DNA of 10,892 nucleotides from an uncultured Eubacteriales bacterium (GCA_900552775.1 USAP01000047.1:1-10892), one strand, 5' to 3'; positions 1 through 6,335 are shown, counted from the first letter of the stretch. Notes: a model not told the origin generated them from the letters alone. Translations and numbers: made by a program.

Positions 1-73
1 TTTTTTTTTTTTTTTAATGATACGGCGACCACCGAGATCTACACTCTTTCCCTACACGACGCTCTTCCGATCT
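1..73 (+). other. Poly-T plus complete Illumina P5/TruSeq universal adapter (artefact)
   Basis: Positions 1-15 are all T. Positions 16-73 match the 58-nt Illumina universal adapter without a mismatch, from AATGATACGGCGACCACC to CTCTTCCGATCT. Genomic sequence begins at 74. Read on the other strand this is insert, then adapter, then poly-A, which is how a read looks when it runs through a short fragment and past the end of the adapter. The segment is a library artefact assembled into the contig end. It creates false open frames on both strands, including the well-known adapter-derived peptides MIRRPPRSTLFPYTTLFRS on plus and IGRASCRERV on minus. Confidence 0.98.
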
Positions 74-518
74 GGGTCTCATCCTGCTGACGGACAGCGA
101 CGGCGCGGGCTTCGTCATCCGCAACCACATCAAAAGCGCCATTCCCGGAAAATACCTGAAGCACGCCTACATCCCGGACATTCCCGGCAAGGAACGGCGG
201 AAATCCGCCCCCGGCCGGGAGGGTAAGCTGGGGGTGGAGGGCATGACCCCGGAGGTCATTCTCGCCGCTCTGCGAAATGCGGGAGCCACCATAGAGGGGG
301 GGAAAACGACTTCCTCCGGGGGCATCACGAAGCAGGATCTCATGGCGCTGGGGCTTTCCGGCGGAAGTAACGCCGGAGAGAAGCGGAAAGCGCTTCTGAA
401 AAAGCTGAACCTGCCGGAACACATGAGCGCCAACGCCATGTTACAGGCGCTGAATTTGTTATACACGCGGGAAGAGCTGGAGCAAATGCTGAATGAATCC
501 GGAATCGAACGCGATTAA
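74..518 (+). CDS. Toprim/DUF4093 protein, RNase M5-like, 5'-truncated
   Basis: The frame is open from the adapter junction (codons in phase with 75-77) to the TAA at 516-518, giving about 147 residues with the N-terminus missing. It opens with LILLTDSDGAGFVIRNHI, the acidic toprim motif (TDxDxAG) followed by an RN helix, and continues through YIPDIPGKERR and GKLGVEG to a helical C-terminal part (ITKQDLMALGLSGG, KRKALLKKLNLPE). That is the layout of RNase M5 (RnmV, which matures 5S rRNA in Bacillus) and of the related toprim/DUF4093 proteins of Clostridia. Family is clear; RNase M5 activity is inferred. The next start codon lies 11 nt downstream, which suggests one operon with the ABC-F gene. 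GC is high in much of the gene (hand counts: 72% over 181-240, 65% over 241-300) against about 45% in feoB (841-900), but falls again near its 3' end. It may come from a different genome than the rest of the window. Confidence 0.8.
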
Positions 519-529
519 ATGGAGAGAAT

Positions 530-670
530 ATGGTTGATATACAAGTCAGGAATCTGACAAAATTCTTTGTAATTGGAGAAAATCTGCTGGACAACCTGAG
601 CTTTGAAATTCAGGAAGGGGAGCGGGTGGCGATCCTTGGCCGAAACGGCTGCGGAAAAACCACACTTTTT
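530..670 (+). pseudogene. N-terminal fragment of an ABC-F ATPase, joined to feoB
   Basis: The first 47 or so residues of the 704-residue open frame are not FeoB. MVDIQVRNLTKFF, then NLLDNLSFEIQEGERVAILG and RNGCGKTT, is the start of an ABC-F (Uup/EttA-like) ATP-binding protein: an A-loop region, the short strand leading to Walker A, and a Walker A of the ABC form GxxGxGKT (residues 37-44). ABC-F proteins are soluble translation or ribosome-associated ATPases of about 500-650 residues with two nucleotide-binding domains. Everything after Walker A is absent here: no Q-loop, no LSGG signature and no second domain. GGAGAG at 521-526 is a good ribosome binding site for the ATG at 530. It directly follows the DUF4093 gene and was presumably the second gene of that operon. 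I treat it as a fragment made by the chimeric junction. Confidence 0.75.
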
Positions 671-2644
671 AACGCTTATACGGGAGCAAGGCTGAAAGTT
701 GCAAACTGGCCGGGCGTAACGGTTGAAAAAAAAGAAGGCTTTATGCGCTTTCACGACTGTTCGTATAAACTCTGCGACCTTCCGGGCATTTACTCTCTCA
801 CGTGTTACACAATGGAGGAATCAGTATCGCGCAACTATATTCTGAGCGATGATGTGGACATAATCGTAGATGTTGTGGATGCCTCCTCCCTTGAAAGAAA
901 TCTCTTTCTTGCCGTAAGCCTCATAGAACTCGGCAAACCGGTTGTAATAGCTCTTAATATGATGGACATTGTTGAAGAACGCGGCATGGAGATAGACTTG
1001 CACCGTCTGCCCGAAATGCTCGGCGTACCGGTAATCGCCGTAAGTGCAAGAAAACGCACGGGGTTAAATACTCTCATGCATGCTGTGGCGCATCATGTCA
1101 CGGAAAAGTTTGACAAACCTCTCCACCACCATGAACCCGGATCGCACCGGCATGAACATCATTCGGAGTATGCCATGGTTTATTCGGATGAAATAGAAGA
1201 CAAAATAGATGCCGTATCGGCTCTTTTGGAAGCAAAATACCCAAACCTCACAAATTACCGCTGGTACGCTCTGAAAACACTTGAAGGCGATGCGGATATT
1301 TTAAAAAACTACCCTGTTGACTCCAAGGGTATTTTAACTCATGACTATGAAGATGAAATAACAAACCAAAAATACGAATTCATCGAAGAAGTTATTGCCG
1401 AGGTACTGGTAAACCGCGAAGAGAAAGCGCGGAAGACCGACAGAGCCGATGCCATATTGACTCACCCTGTTTTCGGCATGCCTGTTTTTTTGGCAATAAT
1501 GGCGCTTGTATTTTTTCTGACGTTCACCGTAGGCGATTTTATAAAAGGATATTTTGAAACATGGCTTGATATGCTCACAACGGCAATGCCGAAATGGCTT
1601 ATGTCCATAGGCGCCGGAGAAATGCTTACATCGCTGCTGAACGACGGTATCTTGGCGGGTGTCGGCGGAATTTTGACTTTTCTGCCGAATATTTTCATAC
1701 TCTTCCTTGCGCTTGCTTTTCTTGAAGACAGCGGCTATATGTCGAGAGTTGCATATGTTATGGATTCTCTCATGGGAAAACTCGGTCTTTCGGGAAGAGC
1801 GTTTATTCCGCTCATTTTGGGATTCGGATGCAGCGTTCCCGCGGTTATGGCATCCCGCGCGCTGGAAGACCGGCGCGACAGGCTAAAAACCATTCTTATA
1901 ACGCCCTTCATGTCTTGCAGCGCAAGACTTCCTATTTATGTATTATTTTCCGAGATGTTTTTCGGCAAACATGCAATGCTCGCGGCATACTCTATGTACA
2001 TAATAGGCGCAGTCATTGCTATTTTGGTGGCACTCATCATCAGCCGCACGGAAAAAACAAAAGGTGTTTCACATACGCTCCTTATTGAACTTCCCGAATA
2101 TAAAACACCTAATTTACGCACTGTGTTCATATATGTTTGGGAAAAAATATCGGATTACCTTACCAAAGCCGGAACCACAATTTTATACGCTTCCGTTATT
2201 CTCTGGTTCCTGCTTAATTTCGGTCCGTCCGGCATGACAAATAACATGAGCGACAGCTTTGCCGCGGCAGCGGGAAAATTTATAGCACCGGCGCTTGCTC
2301 CCGCCGGTCTCGGCTACTGGCAGATTGCCGTGGCTCTCATTGCGGGTATAGCCGCAAAAGAAGTTGTGGTTTCGAGCATGAGTGTCCTTTTCGGCATTTC
2401 AAATATAACATCGGCAGCCGGCATGGCAGAGCTTCACGGAGTTTTGGGCTCAATGGGCTTTACTGCCGTAAATGCATATTCCTTTATGCTTTTTGCGCTT
2501 TTATATGTTCCTTGTATAGCAACGATAGCTACAATAAAAAAAGAAGCCGGCAGAAAATATGCTTTTCTAAACGCACTGCTTCAGGTATGCACGGCATTGA
2601 TTGTCTCAACCCTCTTTTATTTTGTTGCAACATATGTTTTTTGA
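530..2644 (+). CDS. feoB: Ferrous iron transporter FeoB with a foreign (ABC-F) N-terminus
   Basis: FeoB is the inner-membrane Fe(II) uptake permease with an N-terminal GTPase-like domain. From residue 41 on, the 704-residue frame is typical FeoB: P-loop CGKTTLFNAYTG, G2 NWPGVTVEKKEG (59-70), G3 DLPGIYSL (83-90), G4 NMMD (143-146), G5 SARKRTG (172-178). A His-rich loop follows at 199-211, and after it a membrane domain from about 313. The membrane domain carries the FeoB signatures GFGCSVPAVMA (431-441), PFMSCSARLPIY (459-470) and AAKEVVVSSMSVLFG (608-622), with roughly nine hydrophobic segments. Length and C-terminus look complete. The first 40 residues are ABC-F-like and replace the short FeoB leader (normally about ten residues before the P-loop), so the true feoB start is not in this window. 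No feoA is seen; it would normally lie just upstream. The GTPase and transport domains should be functional if the true N-terminus is restored. Confidence 0.93.
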   Translation: MVDIQVRNLTKFFVIGENLLDNLSFEIQEGERVAILGRNGCGKTTLFNAYTGARLKVANWPGVTVEKKEGFMRFHDCSYKLCDLPGIYSLTCYTMEESVSRNYILSDDVDIIVDVVDASSLERNLFLAVSLIELGKPVVIALNMMDIVEERGMEIDLHRLPEMLGVPVIAVSARKRTGLNTLMHAVAHHVTEKFDKPLHHHEPGSHRHEHHSEYAMVYSDEIEDKIDAVSALLEAKYPNLTNYRWYALKTLEGDADILKNYPVDSKGILTHDYEDEITNQKYEFIEEVIAEVLVNREEKARKTDRADAILTHPVFGMPVFLAIMALVFFLTFTVGDFIKGYFETWLDMLTTAMPKWLMSIGAGEMLTSLLNDGILAGVGGILTFLPNIFILFLALAFLEDSGYMSRVAYVMDSLMGKLGLSGRAFIPLILGFGCSVPAVMASRALEDRRDRLKTILITPFMSCSARLPIYVLFSEMFFGKHAMLAAYSMYIIGAVIAILVALIISRTEKTKGVSHTLLIELPEYKTPNLRTVFIYVWEKISDYLTKAGTTILYASVILWFLLNFGPSGMTNNMSDSFAAAAGKFIAPALAPAGLGYWQIAVALIAGIAAKEVVVSSMSVLFGISNITSAAGMAELHGVLGSMGFTAVNAYSFMLFALLYVPCIATIATIKKEAGRKYAFLNALLQVCTALIVSTLFYFVATYVF
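647..673 (+). other. Chimeric junction within shared Walker A/P-loop codons
   Basis: Codons for G40-C-G-K-T-T-L-F-N48 can belong to either family. Upstream residues (GERVAILGRNG) are ABC-type, and G40 fits ABC GxxGxGKT rather than the usual FeoB GNPNxGKTT. Downstream residues (NAYTGARLKVANWPG) are FeoB-type. The crossover therefore lies inside a stretch of about 20 nt (TGCGGAAAAACCACACTTTT) where an ABC-F gene and a feoB gene could share sequence. That is the typical spot for a template switch or a false short-overlap join. Confidence 0.75.
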
Positions 2645-2675
2645 TTGTCAAATCAAAAAACATATGTTTGACAAT
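2629..2675. repeat. Perfect 18-bp inverted repeat over the feoB stop, with an alternative 9-bp stem
   Basis: AACATATGTTTTTTGATT at 2629-2646 is exactly complementary to AATCAAAAAACATATGTT at 2651-2668, with a 4-nt loop (GTCA). The left arm includes the last feoB codons and the TGA at 2642-2644. A second perfect pair overlaps it: ATTGTCAAA at 2644-2652 with TTTGACAAT at 2667-2675. The two stems cannot form at once. The hairpin is AT-rich and no T-run follows it, so it is not a standard intrinsic terminator, though it may protect or end the feoB transcript. TTGACA at 2668-2673 is a perfect -35 hexamer but has no suitable -10 at 16-18 nt. Confidence 0.8.
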
Positions 2676-2705
2676 TGCAGAATCAGATAAAATTTCAAAA
2701 ATATA

Positions 2706-2736
2706 TTGCATCGCACATCAATGTACGGTATATAAT
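2706..2736 (+). promoter_or_regulatory. Probable sigma-A-type promoter of the first SLH gene
   Basis: TATAAT at 2731-2736 is a perfect -10. TTGCAT at 2706-2711 is a reasonable -35, with a 19-nt spacer that is slightly long. The predicted start would leave about 30 nt of leader before the AAAGGAG ribosome binding site (2757-2763) and the ATG at 2773. Confidence 0.5.
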
Positions 2737-2772
2737 GAATTTATGAAAAATAATTTAAAGGAGAATACGGTT

Positions 2773-3174
2773 ATGAAAAAATTCTTTGCCGTATTGCTTG
2801 CGTTTGCCTGCATTATCATGCCGGGCACTGCCAAGCAGTTCGGAAAAGTTTCTGCAAACGGGTTTATAATGGAATCCGATGCACAAACGGCAATGGAAAA
2901 AAATCAAGCGGCAATTTTAGACGCCCTGGAAAACACAACTTTTACAAACGATTTAACGCGTGACGAATTTCAATCGTTTCTTATGGAAAAATGCATATAT
3001 TCGGCGGACAAAAAGTACGGTGCTTCGTTTGAGATGCAGGACTACAGATTTGTTCCCGCAACACAGAATAAATCCGGCTATATAAAAGCCGTTATTATTT
3101 TGTCGCAAAATGACGGTGAAACAGGTTTTGAAGTCAAAGCTGTCATTCCCTCTCTTTCGGGAAATAACAATTGA
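2773..3174 (+). CDS. N-terminal part of a frameshifted SLH/CAP surface protein (signal peptide + first repeat)
   Basis: The ATG at 2773 has AAAGGAG at 2757-2763, so it is chosen over upstream in-frame ATGs, which lie inside feoB or lack a binding site. The product is 133 residues, ending at TGA 3172-3174. Residues 1-20 (MKKFFAVLLAFACIIMPGTA) form a signal peptide. Residues about 45-128 form one copy of an alpha/beta repeat: a helix (NQAAILDALEN), then LTRDEFQSFLMEKC, then strands ending FEVKAVIPSLSG. The same module occurs twice in the next frame and twice in the neighbouring paralogue, where it ends in similar IP-containing strands. The stop comes just as the acidic linker of the next frame begins, so this is almost certainly the front half of the 3110-4984 protein. 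A one-base change near 3160-3175 separates them. Function unknown; probably exported. Confidence 0.75.
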   Translation: MKKFFAVLLAFACIIMPGTAKQFGKVSANGFIMESDAQTAMEKNQAAILDALENTTFTNDLTRDEFQSFLMEKCIYSADKKYGASFEMQDYRFVPATQNKSGYIKAVIILSQNDGETGFEVKAVIPSLSGNNN

Positions 3175-4984
3175 CGAAGAGCAGATTTCTCAGGAAGAAA
3201 AAGATACTGAAGATTCACGCGTTCCCACAGCGGAAGAAAAAGATACTGAAGATTCACGCGTTCCCACAGCGGAAGAAAAAGCAAAGCTCCGCGCAGCGCA
3301 GGATGCCATAAGCAAAGCAATATGGGATTTTCCGGTTTCAAACAATACAACAAAAGCCGATATGTTAAAAATGGCCCGGTCCGCAATCCCAGATAAAGAC
3401 GCGGTTACAGTGTCGCTTGAGGATTACGATTTTTCCTTAACCCCGTCAACAACCTCCGTAAACGGAACCGTAGTCGCAACGTACACGCTGACGTGCGGCG
3501 CGGCATCGGTGCGGCACTCCGCCGCAAAAACAATTGAGCCGTATGAAACGGCCGAATCATCTGCCCTTGAAAATGACAGACATGCAATAAGCCGTGCCTT
3601 AAAGTCGATGAATTATTCAAATAAGGTAACAAAAGACACGATTCTTGCAACGGCGGGATCGGTAATACGAAACGGCTCAACCGTTAAATGGAAGAACGGT
3701 TTCAGTAAAAAAGAAGCAACTTTTAAAGAAGCCGGAAGCATTTTCGGTTATCTTGAAATTTCAAACGGCAGTGAAACACGCGAAATGCTTATTCAGGAAG
3801 CTATTCCCATGCTTGTCAGAAAGCTTCCCTCAAATCAAATATCGGTTAACAAAACCGAGTGGGATATTATGCGCATGGTAAACGTTGAACGTTACAATGC
3901 GGGCGCACCTCTTCTTTCCATGATCGGCGCACTGCAGGACCCTTGTGACGTGCGCGAAACGGAGCTTGTAGAGAGCTTTTCACATACCAGACCAAACGGT
4001 GAAACATGCTTTACCGCAATAACAAACTTCAGCTACACAACAGCCGGAGAAAACATATACCAAAGTCACTGTCCGAACCGGGCTACACCTATATACACGG
4101 AAATTGATTCGGAAAGAGCAATGGAAGCCTGGATGAACAGTCCCGGTCACCGTGCCAATATTTTAAAGCCGGCTTACACATACGCCGGTATAGGAGCTCA
4201 TGACGGTATGGGAACGGCCACGGCCGTTCAGCTTTTCGGTGCAGATCAATCTTATGTTACCAAAGCCGAAAGCAGTTCAGGCTCTCTGAATTTTGAAGAC
4301 GAAGAGGCAATGCAGAAAGAATACCTGATACTCACACTGTCGACAGGCACGGTCGCTTATATGCCTTTAGATGTTTCCTATATGCAGAAAAACGGTAACG
4401 AATACACCATAACACCTGCAAACGGCAAAGCGATTACGCTCACAGTAAACGGCGGCGCGCCGGGCACGGCTTCTGTCTTTTCCGATGTTTCACCCAAAGC
4501 TTATTACGCCGAAGCCGTAAACTGGGCTGTAGGAAAAAGTATAACGGCAGGCACGTCATCAACCATGTTCTCACCAGACAACACTTGTACACGTGCTCAG
4601 ATTATAACCTTTTTGTGGCGCGCGGTAGGTTCTCCGAAGAGCAGCGCCACAAATCCGTTTACGGATGTATCTCAAAACGATTATTACTATTACGCCGCTG
4701 TTTGGGCAAATGAAAAAGGAATGGTTTCAGGCAGCAAATTTGAAGGTGACACACCGTGTACGCGTTCCTCCACAGTAACCTATCTCTGGAAAAATGCCGG
4801 CTCACCTTCTTTTGCAGCCGCCAACACCTTTTCCGATGTCTCCTCTTCTTCCGAATATGCACAGGCTGTTTCCTGGGCTGTTGAAAATTCGGTTACAAGC
4901 GGCACTTCAGAAACAACGTTTTCGCCCGATGCAATTTGCAGCCGCGCTCAGATTGTAACATTTCTGAAAAGGGCCATAGGCTGA
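3110..4984 (+). CDS. SLH-anchored CAP (SCP/PR1-like) domain protein, main part of the frameshifted gene
   Basis: This frame opens at 3110, but the ATG there has no ribosome binding site and its first 20 or so residues are out of phase with the upstream protein. The natural reading probably enters at about 3165 from the 2773 start, giving a protein near 735 residues. Residues in this frame: acidic linker with a 13-residue duplication (29-57); alpha/beta repeats at about 62-130 and 155-235; CAP domain at about 250-379; linker; three SLH domains at 457-509, 517-566 and 574-624. CAP motifs are SHTRPNG (H292), AGENI (E314) and WMNSPGHRANIL (H347), which keep the His/Glu cavity residues. SLH motifs are CTRAQ, CTRSS and CSRAQ. 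SLH triplets bind pyruvylated secondary cell wall polymer, so the protein is probably held on the envelope. Bacterial CAP domain roles are mostly unknown. The gene is a tandem paralogue of 5115-6332. Confidence 0.85.
   Translation: MTVKQVLKSKLSFPLFREITIDEEQISQEEKDTEDSRVPTAEEKDTEDSRVPTAEEKAKLRAAQDAISKAIWDFPVSNNTTKADMLKMARSAIPDKDAVTVSLEDYDFSLTPSTTSVNGTVVATYTLTCGAASVRHSAAKTIEPYETAESSALENDRHAISRALKSMNYSNKVTKDTILATAGSVIRNGSTVKWKNGFSKKEATFKEAGSIFGYLEISNGSETREMLIQEAIPMLVRKLPSNQISVNKTEWDIMRMVNVERYNAGAPLLSMIGALQDPCDVRETELVESFSHTRPNGETCFTAITNFSYTTAGENIYQSHCPNRATPIYTEIDSERAMEAWMNSPGHRANILKPAYTYAGIGAHDGMGTATAVQLFGADQSYVTKAESSSGSLNFEDEEAMQKEYLILTLSTGTVAYMPLDVSYMQKNGNEYTITPANGKAITLTVNGGAPGTASVFSDVSPKAYYAEAVNWAVGKSITAGTSSTMFSPDNTCTRAQIITFLWRAVGSPKSSATNPFTDVSQNDYYYYAAVWANEKGMVSGSKFEGDTPCTRSSTVTYLWKNAGSPSFAAANTFSDVSSSSEYAQAVSWAVENSVTSGTSETTFSPDAICSRAQIVTFLKRAIG
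3194..3280 (+). repeat. 39-nt in-frame tandem duplication (two copies plus 9 nt)
   Basis: Units 3194-3232 and 3233-3271 are identical and are followed by the first 9 nt of a third at 3272-3280. Each encodes EEKDTEDSRVPTA, so the duplication keeps frame and lengthens an acidic linker between the first and second alpha/beta repeats. Complete identity suggests a recent slippage or unequal-exchange event. Confidence 0.95.
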
Positions 4985-4986
4985 TG

Positions 4987-5009
4987 AAATTTCGCTTTAT
5001 GCGAATTTT
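4987..5009 (+). terminator. Possible weak terminator after the SLH/CAP gene
   Basis: TTCGC (4991-4995) pairs with GCGAA (5001-5005) around a TTTAT loop. Three more A-T pairs form beyond a bulged T, and the right arm runs into TTTT at 5006-5009. The stem is short and the T-run brief, so termination would be weak. Confidence 0.3.
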
Positions 5010-5013
5010 ATAT

Positions 5014-5039
5014 GCATATTTTATTTGTGTAAAATATGC
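5014..5039. repeat. Perfect 10-bp AT-rich inverted repeat between the SLH genes
   Basis: GCATATTTTA at 5014-5023 is exactly complementary to TAAAATATGC at 5030-5039, with a 6-nt loop (TTTGTG). It lies between the stop of the first SLH gene and the promoter of the second. It could be an operator or an RNA hairpin; no T-run follows, so it is a poor terminator. Confidence 0.6.
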
Positions 5040-5044
5040 GTCAC

Positions 5045-5095
5045 CTCTTACCTTTCTCCGCAGATAAGAGTTATATAATTTTTGTCGGTGCGGAG
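5045..5095 (+). promoter_or_regulatory. Probable promoter/leader of the second SLH gene with two nested inverted repeats
   Basis: TATAAT at 5074-5079 is a perfect -10, but no clear -35 is seen at 16-18 nt upstream. Two short perfect inverted repeats overlap here. CTCTTA (5045-5050) pairs with TAAGAG (5065-5070), just upstream of the -10. CTCCGCA (5056-5062) pairs with TGCGGAG (5089-5095), flanking the -10. The weak -35 and the symmetric sites would fit a regulator-dependent promoter. The true ribosome binding site, GGAG at 5105-5108, lies outside these pairs. Confidence 0.4.
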
Positions 5096-5114
5096 CGACA
5101 GAACGGAGATTTAC

Positions 5115-6332
5115 ATGTTTAAAAAATTTTTATGCACAGTCCTTGCGCTGTGCGCCGTAATCACATTCACAGCAAGCTCTGTTTTTGCAAAAAATGAGCA
5201 GGGCGAAATAAAAGCCGCAATGAAGGCAATTAAAGACTCTAACACCGCAATTGCCAAAGGTGTTTATCATGACATGACGGCAGACGAATTTCTGAAAATG
5301 GTTTCAAAGTTCCTTCCGGAAGGCAGCAGCGTTACACTTTCGTTTTCAAAAGAAACGGACTACCGCCTTTTCAATGCTTCAAGCGAAAAAGACGGCACGC
5401 TTATTGTCAATATTCTTTTCACATGCGATCCGTACACGCAGCCTGAAATGTTCGACTTTAAACTCCCGCGTATTACGGGCGACGCGGCAATTTCAAATGC
5501 CGACAACGAAAAAATTGATGCAGACAAGCTTGCTGTTGCAGCACAGACTCAGAAAATAATAATTTCAAACGACTCCACAAAGGAAAGCATCCTTGCAGAC
5601 CTTCAGCCCGCAATTAAAAACGGTTCAACAATTACATGGGAAAATGATTTTAAAAAACAAGACGCCACGGAGCATGCCAGAGGAATAATAAAAGGTACGC
5701 TTCGCTTTACCCTCAACAGCTCGTCATCTAAACTTGAGTTCAAGAAATTAATTCCTTATGCATTTTCCAATGCCAGCGATGTCAAAAATAACGACACTGC
5801 TCCGACAGAAATTACATCATCTTCCTTTGAGGATGTTCCCTCTGACGCTTATTATGCCAATGCAGTGAAATGGGCTGTCGGAAAAAAGATAACGGCAGGT
5901 ACATCAAACACAACATTTTCACCGGATGACACCTGCACACGCGCACAGATTCTTACATTCCTCTGGCGCGCCGTAGGTTCACCCGAACCCAATATCAAAA
6001 ATCCGTTTTCGGATGTAAAAGAAAGCGATTATTTCTATAAAGCCGCTTTGTGGGCAAGCGAAAACGGCATGGTTTTGGGCAGCGTATTCGCAGGCAGCAC
6101 ACCTTGCACGCGTTCCGCAACGGTTACATATCTCTGGCAAAATGCAGAAGCGCCGGATCCCGAAGATTATGCCGAGTTTTCCGATGTATCGGCAGATTCC
6201 GAATATGCGGACGCTGTAGCATGGGCTGTTGAAAACTCTGTTACAAGCGGAACATCCGACACAACATTCTCACCCGATGCAATTTGCAGCCGCGGTCAGA
6301 TTGTTACTTTCTTAAAAAGAGCATTGGATTAA
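5115..6332 (+). CDS. Secreted SLH-domain surface protein with two alpha/beta repeats
   Basis: The ATG at 5115 has GGAG at 5105-5108 and starts a clean signal peptide (MFKKFLCTVLALCAVITFT, then ASSVFA before K). An in-frame ATG at 5082 adds 11 charged or polar residues, has no ribosome binding site and would overlap the promoter. The product is 405 residues. Residues about 30-120 and 140-218 are two copies of the repeat found in the upstream gene; the second carries NGSTITWENDFKKQDAT and matches NGSTVKWKNGFSKKEAT there. Residues 238-290, 298-347 and 355-405 are three SLH domains with CTRAQ, CTRSA and CSRGQ motifs, ending at the protein's C-terminus. Hand alignment with the upstream paralogue gives 42/53, 33/50 and 43/51 identical residues for the three SLH domains. 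There is no CAP domain. It is probably exported and bound to the cell wall polymer; ligand or activity is unknown. A strong terminator follows at once. Confidence 0.9.
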   Translation: MFKKFLCTVLALCAVITFTASSVFAKNEQGEIKAAMKAIKDSNTAIAKGVYHDMTADEFLKMVSKFLPEGSSVTLSFSKETDYRLFNASSEKDGTLIVNILFTCDPYTQPEMFDFKLPRITGDAAISNADNEKIDADKLAVAAQTQKIIISNDSTKESILADLQPAIKNGSTITWENDFKKQDATEHARGIIKGTLRFTLNSSSSKLEFKKLIPYAFSNASDVKNNDTAPTEITSSSFEDVPSDAYYANAVKWAVGKKITAGTSNTTFSPDDTCTRAQILTFLWRAVGSPEPNIKNPFSDVKESDYFYKAALWASENGMVLGSVFAGSTPCTRSATVTYLWQNAEAPDPEDYAEFSDVSADSEYADAVAWAVENSVTSGTSDTTFSPDAICSRGQIVTFLKRALD

Positions 6333-6335
6333 ATA

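Noticed and set aside
17..226. Open frame of 69 codons on plus, beginning MIRRPPRSTLF
   Set aside because: Its first part is translated adapter sequence and the rest is out of frame with the DUF4093 gene.
39..422. Open frame of 127 codons on minus, ending IGRASCRERV
   Set aside because: It ends in adapter sequence and lies antisense to the DUF4093 gene; the long frame follows from high GC.
530..2644. A novel ABC-ATPase/FeoB fusion transporter
   Set aside because: Only about 40 ABC residues are present, with no Q-loop or signature motif, and the join is in the shared P-loop beside an adapter-bearing contig end. A chimera explains it better; kept as a finding to test.
2668..2693. Promoter from TTGACA 2668 with TAAAAT 2688
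   Set aside because: The spacer is only 14 nt, too short for a normal promoter.
2512..2772. Upstream in-frame extension of the 133-residue protein
   Set aside because: It overlaps feoB in another frame and lacks a ribosome binding site; ATG 2773 has AAAGGAG and starts a signal peptide.
3160..3180. Programmed +1 frameshift at AAT TGA C, in the style of prfB
   Set aside because: The UGAC stop context is similar, but the Asn codon cannot re-pair well in the +1 frame and there is no upstream Shine-Dalgarno-like stimulator. An error or mutation is more likely.
3078..3386. Minus-strand frame with repeated LPLWERVNLQYLF
   Set aside because: It is the antisense reading of the 39-nt tandem repeat, with no ribosome binding site or known domain.
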